The notes beneath the pieces are model-generated. The model searched no databases. It had not been told where the DNA came from and was given only the letters and a program-made list of their open reading frames with translations. The translations under genes and the position numbers were made by a program. From positions 1-64,000 of the forward strand of contig DAOUIF010000021.1 in NCBI GenBank assembly GCA_034423575.1: DNA of 64,000 bases, in the 5' to 3' direction. Below are positions 26,623 to 34,373 of this stretch, one piece after another (the stretch's first letter is position 1; each line of letters opens with the position of its first letter). The stretch comes from Bin87 sp034423575. GTDB taxonomy: Bacteria > Chloroflexota > Dehalococcoidia > Lucifugimonadales > UBA3495.

Positions 26623-26958
26623 TCAGTTTTCCGCTTCCCGAACCGCACCACGGGCGGTCCCGGGCCCGGTGTGGTAAACGCCGGGCGCGACAGTTTCAAT
26701 GAAATACCGTTTCAGAGTGTCCAGGTCCGCGTTGGAGATGGGGTTCCGCAGTCCCCGCTCCAGCGAACGACGGACGAGACCCTTTTCCCAACACGTCGCC
26801 AGATGGCAGAGGTAGACACCCCTGCCGTTGGCGCGTCCCGTGGCATCCGGCCGAACCTCGCCCTCAGGCGTACGGACGAGCCTGATCAGATCGCCTTTTG
26901 GCTTCTTAAGGCCGCAGGCGATACAGCTGCGTTCGGGAATGTGGCGCTGTTTCGGAAT
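26623..26958 (-). CDS. ylxR: YlxR family RNA-binding protein, probable ATT start
   Basis: A small DUF448/YlxR protein, about 111 residues, encoded between nusA and infB as in most bacteria. The translation gives IPERSCIACGLKKPKGDLIRLVR, then TGRANGRGVYLCHLATCWEKG, the conserved YlxR core that binds RNA and interacts with RNase P in some species. In frame there is no ATG, GTG or TTG between the stop codon at 26965-26967 and the conserved core. The first plausible start is ATT at 26958, 9 bases after AGG, yielding M-PKQRHIPERSC, which matches family N-termini. An isolated sequencing error is the alternative. The gene has been easy to miss for this reason. Confidence 0.85.
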   Translation of the reverse strand: MPKQRHIPERSCIACGLKKPKGDLIRLVRTPEGEVRPDATGRANGRGVYLCHLATCWEKGLVRRSLERGLRNPISNADLDTLKRYFIETVAPGVYHTGPGTARGAVREAEN

Positions 26959-27018
26959 TTGCGATTACCTGGGTGGAGCACGACACGGAGCATGGCCGGA
27001 ATGGGATGGCGGCGGAGC

Positions 27019-28836
27019 CTATCTGCGGCGGGGTCCGGGTCCGCGCGCGCCCGGCACGTTGCCGCCGCGGCGATTGCCGCCGCCACGGCGCCGCCGGCGG
27101 TCGCCTCCCCTGAAATCGCCGACGATGTCTTCCGCGAATCGGATCTTCCCGGCGTCCGGCGCAAGATTGGGAAGGCCCGCTAGGAGTTCAGCCATTGCGG
27201 GGTCAGCCTCCTCGTCGTCGTCCTCGAATTCTTCCTCGTCGTCCTCGAATTCTTCGACCACGTCGTCGAGGGTCAAAGTTTCAAGGGCGTCAACGCTGAG
27301 CCCCACGGCTTCGTCTGCCGCTGGGTCCTCGAGGGCAGCTGCGGCTGCGGCGGCCTCTTCCTCAGCGATGAGAGCGTCCAGCAACACGTCCTCGTCGTAA
27401 TCGGGATCCGCAACTTCAGCCGGCTCGGACGGGGTTCCAACGACTGCTTCTTGCAATTGAGCTACAGCAGGTTCCGGTTCGGTTCCAGCCGGGGTAGCGT
27501 CCTCTTCGGGGACGAGGTTTTCGATCTCGGCCTGGACGGTTTCTGACACCGGCGAAACTTCCAGCAGCGCCTCGGCCTCTGCGACAATGTCCGCCACTGG
27601 GACCAATTCCACCGGTTGCGGCTCAGGAGCCACCGGCCCGGGAGCCTCGACGGCAGCCGCCGCCGCGGCGGCTTCGGCTTCAGCAGCAGCGATCCGAGCG
27701 GCTTCCTCGGCGGCTTCGGCCTGAGCGGCAGCGATACGGGCGGCCTCAGCGGCCCGCGCCGACCTCAGGGCTTCCCATTGCTCAACGTTCTTGATGTCCA
27801 ACCGCCAGCCAGACAGCCGGGCCGCCAGGCGCGCGTTTTGGCCGTCGCGGCCGATGGCCAGAGACATCTGGCTTTCGGGGACTACCACGTAGGCGGTGTT
27901 TTCGTCAGGATCAAGTTCGACACCGCCAACATCGGCCGGGCTGAGAGCGCGGCCGATGAGGACGCGAGGATTGGGGTCCCATTCGATCACGTCGATCTTT
28001 TCGCCCTGCAACTCGTTCACCACGCTTTGGATGCGGTTGCCGCGCAGGCCGATGCAGGAGCCCACCGGGTCGACGCCATCCTGGTGGGAGGACACGGCGA
28101 CCTTGCTACGGACGCCGGGGTCCCGGGCGATGGCCCGGATTTCAACAGTGCCGTTGCCGATTTCGGGAACCTCGGCCTCCATGAGGCGGCGGAGCAGATC
28201 ACGATGGGCGCGGCTGACCACAACCTCAGGGCCGCGAGTGGTTTGCTGAACCTCAACCAGGAGGACCTTCAGCGACTGGTTCTTGCGATACCGTTCGCTG
28301 CCGACCTGGTTGTCCGGGCGCATGACGCCGCGGGCGCGGTTCTGACTCTGAGCCTGGTGGGGGTTGAGGTTGATGAATACGGTAGGGCCCTTCTCGATGC
28401 TTTCGACGCTGCCGCTGATGATCTCACCCTGATAGGCAGAGTATTCCTCAAAGATCTTTTCGCGCTCTGCCTCTCGGAGGCCCTGCATGAGGACCTGCCG
28501 GGCGGTCTGGGCGGAGATGCGGCTGGTGTCGTAGGAGACCTCCTCGGCTTCGGATATCTCGCTGCCGATCTCGGCCGACGGTTCAATCCTCAGGGCGTCA
28601 ATCAGGGCGATCTGGGTCTCCGGATCCTCGATCTCTTCAACGACACTGCGCAGCGGGAATATGCTGATGTCCCCGGTGTTCGGGTTCAGCTTGACGGTCA
28701 GGTTCTGGGAGCCGGCGACCCGGTCACGGCGGAAAGCGGTGGCCAGCGCGACCTCCACCTTGTCCAGGACCAGCTCCTTGCGCAGGCCCCGTTCGGCGGA
28801 CAGTTGATTCAACGCCATCATGAAATCGCTTTTCAT
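27019..28836 (-). CDS. nusA: Transcription termination/antitermination factor NusA with acidic-basic tail
   Basis: RNA polymerase-associated elongation factor. 605 residues. Residues 1-125 are the NusA N-terminal domain (ERGLRKELVLDKVEVALATAF), followed by S1 (GEIISGSVESIEKGPTVFINL), KH1 (DPVGSCIGLRGNRIQSVVNEL) and KH2 (VVPESQMSLAIGRDGQNARLAARL) up to about residue 360. The last 240 residues are a non-conserved Ala/Glu-rich acidic stretch ending in an Arg/Gly-rich tail (DRRRRRGGGNRRGG). Such an extension is uncommon and probably disordered. First gene of the operon; rimP, the usual upstream neighbour, is absent here. Confidence 0.94.
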   Translation of the reverse strand: MKSDFMMALNQLSAERGLRKELVLDKVEVALATAFRRDRVAGSQNLTVKLNPNTGDISIFPLRSVVEEIEDPETQIALIDALRIEPSAEIGSEISEAEEVSYDTSRISAQTARQVLMQGLREAEREKIFEEYSAYQGEIISGSVESIEKGPTVFINLNPHQAQSQNRARGVMRPDNQVGSERYRKNQSLKVLLVEVQQTTRGPEVVVSRAHRDLLRRLMEAEVPEIGNGTVEIRAIARDPGVRSKVAVSSHQDGVDPVGSCIGLRGNRIQSVVNELQGEKIDVIEWDPNPRVLIGRALSPADVGGVELDPDENTAYVVVPESQMSLAIGRDGQNARLAARLSGWRLDIKNVEQWEALRSARAAEAARIAAAQAEAAEEAARIAAAEAEAAAAAAAVEAPGPVAPEPQPVELVPVADIVAEAEALLEVSPVSETVQAEIENLVPEEDATPAGTEPEPAVAQLQEAVVGTPSEPAEVADPDYDEDVLLDALIAEEEAAAAAAALEDPAADEAVGLSVDALETLTLDDVVEEFEDDEEEFEDDDEEADPAMAELLAGLPNLAPDAGKIRFAEDIVGDFRGGDRRRRRGGGNRRGGNVPGARGPGPRRR

Positions 28837-28888
28837 GCTTATCCTCCGCCGCCGACAGTGATCAGATGTGCATCGTGTTCACAGAAAT

Positions 28889-28911
28889 AAAGCGGGTATC
28901 CGCCCCGCTTT
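28889..28911 (-). promoter_or_regulatory. Leader hairpin of the nusA operon
   Basis: In the nusA leader, stem AAAGCGGG/CCCGCTTT followed by ATTTCTG. It could attenuate the operon or simply structure the leader. Confidence 0.35.
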
Positions 28912-28987
28912 GCATTCCCGTGAACCGCTCGCTGCCGGTCGGTGAGGACCCCTCACTTTGCCCAGCAGCGGGGCGTGATGTGGCCGC

Positions 28988-29016
28988 ATTATAGCATCGG
29001 TATGGGGTCGGGGCAA
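28988..29016 (-). promoter_or_regulatory. Promoter of the nusA-ylxR-infB-rbfA-truB-nrtS operon
   Basis: Minus-strand TTGCCC (29011-29016), 17-bp spacer, perfect TATAAT (28988-28993). Transcription should start near 28981, giving a leader of about 145 nt. Confidence 0.75.
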
Positions 29017-29064
29017 GGGCGGCGCCGGCGGTCCGCCGTTGCGGGAAATTCCGTTCCCGACGGA

Positions 29065-30012
29065 TTACCACCAGATCTTGCCCTGGGCCTCCTGGGCGAG
29101 AGTTTCGTAATCGCGGGTCCAGAGTTGGCTGCTGAGATACTTCCACCCGCCGTCGGCGAGAAGACAAACCACGTGCCCGCTTTCCATTCGCTCGGCATAT
29201 TTCAGGGCGCCGGCGATGACGGAGCCCGAAGAGATGCCGGCGAAAATACCTTCCTTGTCCATCAACTCCTTGGTCATGTAGAAGGAGTCGAAGCTGTTGA
29301 CCAGGAGCCGGTTGTCCAGCAGGTTGATGTCGAGGATGGGCGGGATGAACCCGTCTTCGAGGCGACGGAGTCCGGAGATGAAGTCGTCGGGCTCCGGGGC
29401 GACGGCGATGATCTTGATGTCGCTGCGATGTTCCTTGAGCCGGCGGGCGTTGCCCATGAGGGTGCCGCCGGTGCCCAGTCCCGCCACGAACACGTCGACT
29501 TCGGGCAGCGTTTCGACGATCTCCTGGCCGGTGCCCTCGTAGTGGGCGTCCGGGTTGCCGTCGTTGCCGTACTGGTAGAGCATCAAATAATCATGAGGAT
29601 TTTTCTCCACTATCTCCTGGGCCATGACGACGCTACCGTTGGTGCCCAGCGTGCCATCGGAATAAACGATCTCCGCGCCATAGGCTTCCAGGAGCTGAGT
29701 GCGCTCCACGGAAACGTTTTCGGGCATCACCACCTTGACCTTGTAGCCCTTGAGGCGACCAATCATCGCCAGCGAAATGCCTGTGTTTCCAGACGTGGGC
29801 TCCAGTATGGTGCGGCTGGCCGAGATCTCACCGTCGGCCTCGGCCCGTTCGATCATTTTGAGGCCGATGCGATCTTTGACGCTGCCGGTGGGGTTTTGCC
29901 CCTCCAGCTTGGCGTAGATGCGGACCTCCGGGTTCGGGCTGAGGTTCTCCAGCTCCACCAGGGGAGTATTGCCAATCGTGGCAATGAGTCCTTTATACGG
30001 GGAGAGCTTCAT
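29065..30012 (-). CDS. Cysteine synthase (CysM-like)
   Basis: PLP enzyme making cysteine by beta-replacement, 315 residues. PLP lysine K46 is in PTGSVKDR; the substrate loop TSGNTG is at 73-78; GTGGTLMG binds phosphate. It follows a MoeB/ThiF gene by 43 bp. In mycobacteria CysM of this type takes sulfur from a thiocarboxylated carrier (CysO) activated by a MoeB-like enzyme and prefers O-phosphoserine. The pairing here suggests the same route, but no CysO or Mec gene is adjacent, so a standard sulfide-dependent O-acetylserine enzyme is also possible. Confidence 0.9.
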   Translation of the reverse strand: MKLSPYKGLIATIGNTPLVELENLSPNPEVRIYAKLEGQNPTGSVKDRIGLKMIERAEADGEISASRTILEPTSGNTGISLAMIGRLKGYKVKVVMPENVSVERTQLLEAYGAEIVYSDGTLGTNGSVVMAQEIVEKNPHDYLMLYQYGNDGNPDAHYEGTGQEIVETLPEVDVFVAGLGTGGTLMGNARRLKEHRSDIKIIAVAPEPDDFISGLRRLEDGFIPPILDINLLDNRLLVNSFDSFYMTKELMDKEGIFAGISSGSVIAGALKYAERMESGHVVCLLADGGWKYLSSQLWTRDYETLAQEAQGKIWW

Positions 30013-30055
30013 TGGCGCCGGTCTCCGGATAGCCTCTGGAAGGCAGGATGCGCGG

Positions 30056-30904
30056 CTAGATCGCGCCGGCGCCGATAGCCATCGGTTCCGGCGCTTCGGC
30101 CACGCCGCAGAACACTTCGTAGTCGATCAGTTCGGTGACGGTGGGGTTATCGCCGCAGAGTGGGCAATCGGGATTGCGCCGCAACCGGACCTCGCGGAAC
30201 TGCATGCTCAACGCGTCGATAACCATCAGGCGGGATGCCAGACTTTCCCCGATGCCGAGGATGTGCTTGAGCGCCTCGGTGGCCTGGATCGAACCCACCA
30301 AGCCGGTGAGGGCGCCCAGCACGCCGGCCTCGGCGCAGTTGGGAACCATGCCGGGAGGCGGGGGGGCCGGGAAGAGGCACCGGTAGCAACCCTGGCCCGG
30401 CAGGAACACGGTGGCCTGGCCGTCAAAGATCAGGATGCTGCCGTCGATGAGAGGCTTGCCCAGCAGATAGCAAGCGTCGTTCACCAGGTATCGGGTGGCG
30501 AAATTGTCGGCGCCGTTGATGACGATGTCGTACTGGCTGATGATGTCGAAGGCGTTTTCCGAAGTCAGCCACGCCTCATGGAGAACGACATCGACCTCGG
30601 GATTGTAGGACAGGATGTTGTCCTTGGCGGACTGCACCTTGGGCCGGCCCACGTCAGGGGTGTGATGCAGGATCTGACGCTGCAGGTTGGACAGTTCCAC
30701 CACGTCGAAGTCAACGATCCCGATCTTGCCCACGCCGGCCAGGGACAGGTACACCGCGGACGGGGAACCCAGGCCTCCAGCTCCGATGATCAGCGCGCTG
30801 GATTCCATCATCTTGCGCTGTCCGGCGCTTCCGACGTCCTGCATGATGATGTGGCGGCTGTAGCGTTTGACCTGGTCGGGGGTCAAGCGTAGGGGCTGGA
30901 CCAT
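30056..30904 (-). CDS. moeB: MoeB/ThiF-family sulfur-carrier adenylyltransferase
   Basis: E1-like enzyme that adenylates the C-terminus of a ThiS/MoaD/CysO-type carrier. 282 residues. It has RYSRHIIMQDVG, the nucleotide loop GAGGLGSP (41-48), the NLQRQILH arginine segment, GADNFATRYL, a PNCAEAGVLG motif and two zinc CxxC pairs (CYRC, CPLC). No rhodanese domain is fused. Start at 30904 is fixed by GGAGG 8 bases upstream. Located between an Rrf2 regulator and a cysteine synthase, which points to cysteine or Fe-S sulfur supply rather than only molybdopterin. Confidence 0.88.
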   Translation of the reverse strand: MVQPLRLTPDQVKRYSRHIIMQDVGSAGQRKMMESSALIIGAGGLGSPSAVYLSLAGVGKIGIVDFDVVELSNLQRQILHHTPDVGRPKVQSAKDNILSYNPEVDVVLHEAWLTSENAFDIISQYDIVINGADNFATRYLVNDACYLLGKPLIDGSILIFDGQATVFLPGQGCYRCLFPAPPPPGMVPNCAEAGVLGALTGLVGSIQATEALKHILGIGESLASRLMVIDALSMQFREVRLRRNPDCPLCGDNPTVTELIDYEVFCGVAEAPEPMAIGAGAI

Positions 30905-31080
30905 TTTGCATTCCTCCGGTTGGCGGTTTGCTTGAATCAAGTGAAAACCTGCGCCCCGAACCGTCTGGCGGTGAATTCGGCGGACACAGGCTCGAAGTAG
31001 ATGTTAGTCGGCCTGCCCCCTATGTGCGGGGACAGGCGCAGGGAACCAGCTTGGTTTTCGCAGGTAACATCGTGGAGGGA

Positions 31081-31110
31081 AGTGTATTGTCGCGCCGGGA
31101 AAGTTGTCAA
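31081..31110 (-). promoter_or_regulatory. Candidate promoter of moeB-cysM
   Basis: Minus-strand TTGACA (31105-31110), 18-bp spacer, TACACT. It implies a leader of about 170 nt containing the stem CTGTCCCC/GGGGGCAG. It lies directly after the Rrf2 gene, so separate control of moeB-cysM is likely. Confidence 0.5.
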
Positions 31111-31126
31111 GCGAGACACGGGTCCA

Positions 31127-31597
31127 TCAAACCGGAACCACAGGGACAGGCTCGGTTGCGCCACAACCTCGATCGCCAGCGGCTGTAAGCGCACTTTGGC
31201 GGTCAGCCAGATGCGCCAGGGTAGTGGACTGGAGAACCTGCTGGATCGATTCCTCGACGGTTTGCCAGATTTCCTTCTGGGCGCAGCAGTCGGCGAACAT
31301 GCAGTCGGTGGGCAGTGTCAGGCAGTCCAGGGGGGACGCGTTGCCGTCAAGTTCCTGCATGATGTCGTAGAGGTTGACGTCCTGGGGATCCCGGGCCAGG
31401 AGGTGGCCTCCCTGGGGGCCGCGGCGGCTGTGCACGAAGCCGCGTTTGTTGAGGGTGGACATCAAACGCTCAAGGTACGGCTCAGGTATACCCTGGCGGT
31501 AGGCGATGGCGGCGGTCTGCACCGGCCCCTCGCCGTAGCGCATGGCCAACTCCACCAGGGCGCGCACGCCGTAATCCACTTTCATCGGGATGCGCAA
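31127..31597 (-). CDS. Rrf2-family regulator (IscR/CymR-like)
   Basis: A 156-residue winged-helix repressor. N-terminus MRIPMKVDYGVRALVELA and GFVHSRRGPQGGHLLARDP are standard Rrf2 features. A C-terminal cysteine cluster (C92, C99, C104, C105) is suitable for a [2Fe-2S] or [4Fe-4S] sensor. TTG at 31597 is used as start: it is 7 bases after GGAGG and gives the usual MRI beginning; ATG at 31585 would cut the first strand. Adjacent to moeB-cysM, it probably controls sulfur or Fe-S supply genes. Confidence 0.88.
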   Translation of the reverse strand: MRIPMKVDYGVRALVELAMRYGEGPVQTAAIAYRQGIPEPYLERLMSTLNKRGFVHSRRGPQGGHLLARDPQDVNLYDIMQELDGNASPLDCLTLPTDCMFADCCAQKEIWQTVEESIQQVLQSTTLAHLADRQSALTAAGDRGCGATEPVPVVPV

Positions 31598-31655
31598 AAC
31601 GACACCTCCGTCCTGCGGCAATTATATCCAAACGGTGCTACAAATGCCAACTACT

Positions 31656-32084
31656 TCAGGTATTCGCCTCCACCGGCGGCTGGCGACGATCGTAAACCGT
31701 CATATATGTCCCGATTCCGGTGGCAATTAGTTGCCCATCCTCGCCGTGGATTTCCATATCGCCCACTATGATGCGCCCGCCTCGGCTTTTAATGGAACTG
31801 CGCGCGGTGAGCTCGCCGTCCCGAGCGGGTGCGATGAAGTTCAGCTTGAGTTCGATGGTGACGGCGTGTTCGCCTTCGTTCAGCACGGACCGGCAGGCGC
31901 GGAAGAAGGCGTAATCGGCCAGCGTCACCAGAAGGCCGCCCTGGACGACACCCGCGCGCTGGCGGTGCTTGTCGGCCACAGTCATGAACGCGGTGCCCAC
32001 GCCGTCATCGGATATCCCGGGCCTGATGCCCAGAAGTTCCGCGAAAGGCCCGTCCTGGCCGGTTTGCGGTTCAGGATTGCTCAT
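31656..32084 (-). CDS. PaaI-type hotdog thioesterase
   Basis: A 142-residue acyl-CoA thioesterase of the 4HBT/PaaI group. The core HRQRAGVVQGGLLVTLADYAFFRA carries the GG-x-x-x-T-L-A-D catalytic-helix motif, followed by the strand TIELKLNFIAPARDGELTARS. ATG at 32084 has GGAGG 8 bases before it; the longer frame lacks support. The acyl substrate is unknown. Confidence 0.85.
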   Translation of the reverse strand: MSNPEPQTGQDGPFAELLGIRPGISDDGVGTAFMTVADKHRQRAGVVQGGLLVTLADYAFFRACRSVLNEGEHAVTIELKLNFIAPARDGELTARSSIKSRGGRIIVGDMEIHGEDGQLIATGIGTYMTVYDRRQPPVEANT

Positions 32085-32230
32085 GGCAATCGCCTCCATT
32101 TCCAAGAGTAGGTTGTGGATCGGGGCAGCAATTATAACGACGGTCGCCGGTGCGATGGCAGGGGCCACGGGATATACTGGGCGTCCGATGTTATCCGTTA
32201 GAGAGAATCGAACCGTTCCACGAGGCGACG

Positions 32231-32608
32231 ATGGCTAAAGGGTTGTTTACCGCTCTGGGGGTCATGCTGGTGTGCACCATAATCCCCGTAGCGCAGTTCC
32301 TGCTGGCGCCATTCGGCCCGTTTCTGGGTGCGTATTTCGGGATCCGGTCGGTGGACACGTCCGGCTCGGCGCCGTTGGCGGCTGCGGCCAAATTCGGCGC
32401 GGTGGTGGGAACTGCATCGGGGATCATCCTGGTGGTGATTGCGGTGATCCTGACGGCGGCGCTGGCCATGCCGGTGCGGTTTGTCGTTCTGACCTGGATC
32501 GCGGTGGCCGTTTTCGCGACGTACGTGGCCGGAATGAGCACCTTGGGCGGGCTGTATCGGCTGATGAAAGCAAGGTCAGCGCCGGCCGCGGCGGCAGAGG
32601 CGAACTAG
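32231..32608 (+). CDS. Small integral membrane protein
   Basis: A 125-residue hydrophobic protein with about three membrane segments (GLFTALGVMLVCTIIPVA, FGAVVGTASGIILVVIAVIL, VLTWIAVAVFATYVAGM) and a short Ala-rich cytoplasmic tail. No family recognised. Start at 32231 (MAKGLF) is chosen over an upstream GTG that adds a polar, non-conserved stretch. It ends two bases before larB. Confidence 0.6.
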   Translation: MAKGLFTALGVMLVCTIIPVAQFLLAPFGPFLGAYFGIRSVDTSGSAPLAAAAKFGAVVGTASGIILVVIAVILTAALAMPVRFVVLTWIAVAVFATYVAGMSTLGGLYRLMKARSAPAAAAEAN

Positions 32609-32610
32609 CG

Positions 32611-33411
32611 TTGGACGCGGAGGCGCTCCAAGCCCTGTTGGAGGGCGTTCGGGACGGGAGTGTCGCGGTGTCCCGCGCGATGGATGCCCTCAAGGACCTG
32701 CCCTACCAGGACCTGGGTTACGCCAGGCTGGACCATCACCGACCGCTTCGGACGGGATGGCCTGAGGTAGTCCTGGCCGAGGGCAAGACCCGGGAACAGG
32801 TCGCCGGGATCGTTGCCGCGATGAGCGGCCGTGGCCATCCCGTGCTGGTGACCCGAGCCGACCTCGACGTGTACGAGGCTGTCACTGCCGAAGTCGCCAG
32901 CGCGCAGTATCGCGAAGCGGCGCGCTGCATAGTGGCGCCGGATGCGGGAACGCCGCCGCCGGAAGATGTTGGGCTGCTCATTGTCACCGGCGGCACCGCC
33001 GACCTGCCCGTGGCGGAAGAAGCGGCGCTGACGGCCGAGTTGATGGGGTGTAAGACCGGCCGACTTAACGACGTGGGAGTGGCGGGCCTGCATCGGCTGC
33101 TGTCGCAGCGGGAACGGCTCCAGGACGCCCGGGTCATCATCGTGGTTGCGGGGATGGAAGCGGCCCTGGCGAGCGTGGTGTCGGGAATGGTTTCCGCGCC
33201 GGTCATTGCAGTGCCCACCAGCGTTGGGTACGGAGCAAGTTTCAACGGGCTGGCGGCGCTGCTGGGTATGCTCAACTCCTGCGCACCGGGCATCGGCGTG
33301 GTCAATATCGACAACGGGTTCGGAGCCGGATACCTGGCGGCTCAGATATGCCGGATGCCCGAGCCCAAGGTGGATGCCACGGCTAGGGCAGCGCGCGAGG
33401 GAGAGAGTTGA
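32611..33411 (+). CDS. larB: LarB, nickel-pincer cofactor biosynthesis carboxylase/hydrolase
   Basis: A 266-residue PurE-like protein that carboxylates nicotinic acid adenine dinucleotide in making the nickel-pincer nucleotide. Its core TGGTADLPVAEEAALTAELMG, DVGVAGLHRLL, VVAGMEAALASVVSGMVSAPVIAVPTSVGYG is diagnostic. The start is taken as TTG at 32611, two bases past the upstream stop; the frame is open much further but runs antiphase through the membrane protein gene. larC and larE are not adjacent. It ends in a TTGA overlap with the next gene. Confidence 0.88.
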   Translation: MDAEALQALLEGVRDGSVAVSRAMDALKDLPYQDLGYARLDHHRPLRTGWPEVVLAEGKTREQVAGIVAAMSGRGHPVLVTRADLDVYEAVTAEVASAQYREAARCIVAPDAGTPPPEDVGLLIVTGGTADLPVAEEAALTAELMGCKTGRLNDVGVAGLHRLLSQRERLQDARVIIVVAGMEAALASVVSGMVSAPVIAVPTSVGYGASFNGLAALLGMLNSCAPGIGVVNIDNGFGAGYLAAQICRMPEPKVDATARAAREGES

Positions 33412-34373
33412 ACGCGCGGAGATGGCTGCTGCTGGGACTCCTGACGGTGGCGGTCTTTGGCGGCTTGCTGGCATACGGGGACTTTCGGCAGGTGGGCAGG
33501 ACGCTGCTCGACTCACCAGCGGCGTATACAGGACTCGCGGCCGGTGCCGGCCTGGCGGTGGTCAACTATGCGCTGCGGTACCTGCGCTGGTCCATGTACC
33601 TGCGGGCGCTGGGTATCAGGGCGCCGGCATCGGTGAGTGTGCCGGTGTTCGTGGCGGGATTGGCCCTGTCGATCACGCCAGGCAAGGTTGGTGAGCTGCT
33701 GAAATGCGTTTGGCTAAGCCAGCGGACGAGCACACCGGTTGCGGCGTCCGCGCCGGCGGTGGTGATGGAGCGGCTGACGGACGTGATATCCGTGGCGTTG
33801 TTGGGACTGACCGGCGTGCTGCTGTTGCCGGCGGCCATCGCTTTGACGGTTGGGGGTTTGCTGCTGGTCGGGCTTGTGGCGGGGTTGTTGGCTGCGTCGC
33901 GGTACGGGGAAAAAGCGTTGGACCTGCCGGTGCTGCGGCGATGGCGCGAACCCTTAGCGCAGTCCCAGGAGGGGTTGCGTCGCCTGATGTCGCCCCGAAT
34001 GCTGACGGCGGCGGTGGCGCTGGGCTTCCTGGCGTGGGCAGCCGAAGGTTTGGCTTTGTGGGTCGTCATCCGCGGGCTGGGCGATGAGGTGGGCCTCGGA
34101 ATTGCGCTGCCGATTTCGGCCGCCGCGGCCTTGCTGGGAGCGGTGACGGCGCTGCCGGGCGGGCTGGCCGGGTTCGAAGGCAGCATGGTGGCGCTGCTGG
34201 GTCAGGCTGGGCTCCCGGCAGCCACCGCCGCGCTGGCCACCCTGCTGACCCGGCTGGCCACTCTCTGGCTCGCGGTGGTCGTTGGCGGGCTTGCCTGGCT
34301 GTGGCTGGAGCGAAGCGGGCGATGCCAGGCAACCGCGTTGCCAAACGACCCGGGGCGCGCGCGGGGATCATGA
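33408..34373 (+). CDS. LPG synthase/flippase-like membrane protein (UPF0104)
   Basis: A 321-residue protein with about eight membrane segments of the lysylphosphatidylglycerol_TM family. Signatures are ALRYLRWSMYLRALG, FVAGLALSITPGKVGELLKCVWL and AVVMERLTDVISVALLGL, with a late TALPGGLAGFEGSMVALL. Such proteins move lipids or polyprenol-linked intermediates across the membrane, or act as MprF N-terminal flippases. TTG start overlaps the larB stop. The next gene, a polyprenyl-phosphate transferase, overlaps by ATGA, suggesting a joint role in cell-envelope lipid-linked sugar export. Confidence 0.8.
   Translation: MNARRWLLLGLLTVAVFGGLLAYGDFRQVGRTLLDSPAAYTGLAAGAGLAVVNYALRYLRWSMYLRALGIRAPASVSVPVFVAGLALSITPGKVGELLKCVWLSQRTSTPVAASAPAVVMERLTDVISVALLGLTGVLLLPAAIALTVGGLLLVGLVAGLLAASRYGEKALDLPVLRRWREPLAQSQEGLRRLMSPRMLTAAVALGFLAWAAEGLALWVVIRGLGDEVGLGIALPISAAAALLGAVTALPGGLAGFEGSMVALLGQAGLPAATAALATLLTRLATLWLAVVVGGLAWLWLERSGRCQATALPNDPGRARGS

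Noticed and set aside
30937..31194. 85-residue minus-strand frame in the moeB leader with GC-rich third positions
   Set aside because: It overlaps the end of the Rrf2 gene, has no good start or ribosome site, and lies in the predicted leader. A short leader peptide cannot be excluded.
32195..32222. GGTTCGATTC-like T-arm sequence on the minus strand
   Set aside because: No pairing stem around it and no acceptor or anticodon arm; it is the leader of a membrane protein gene.
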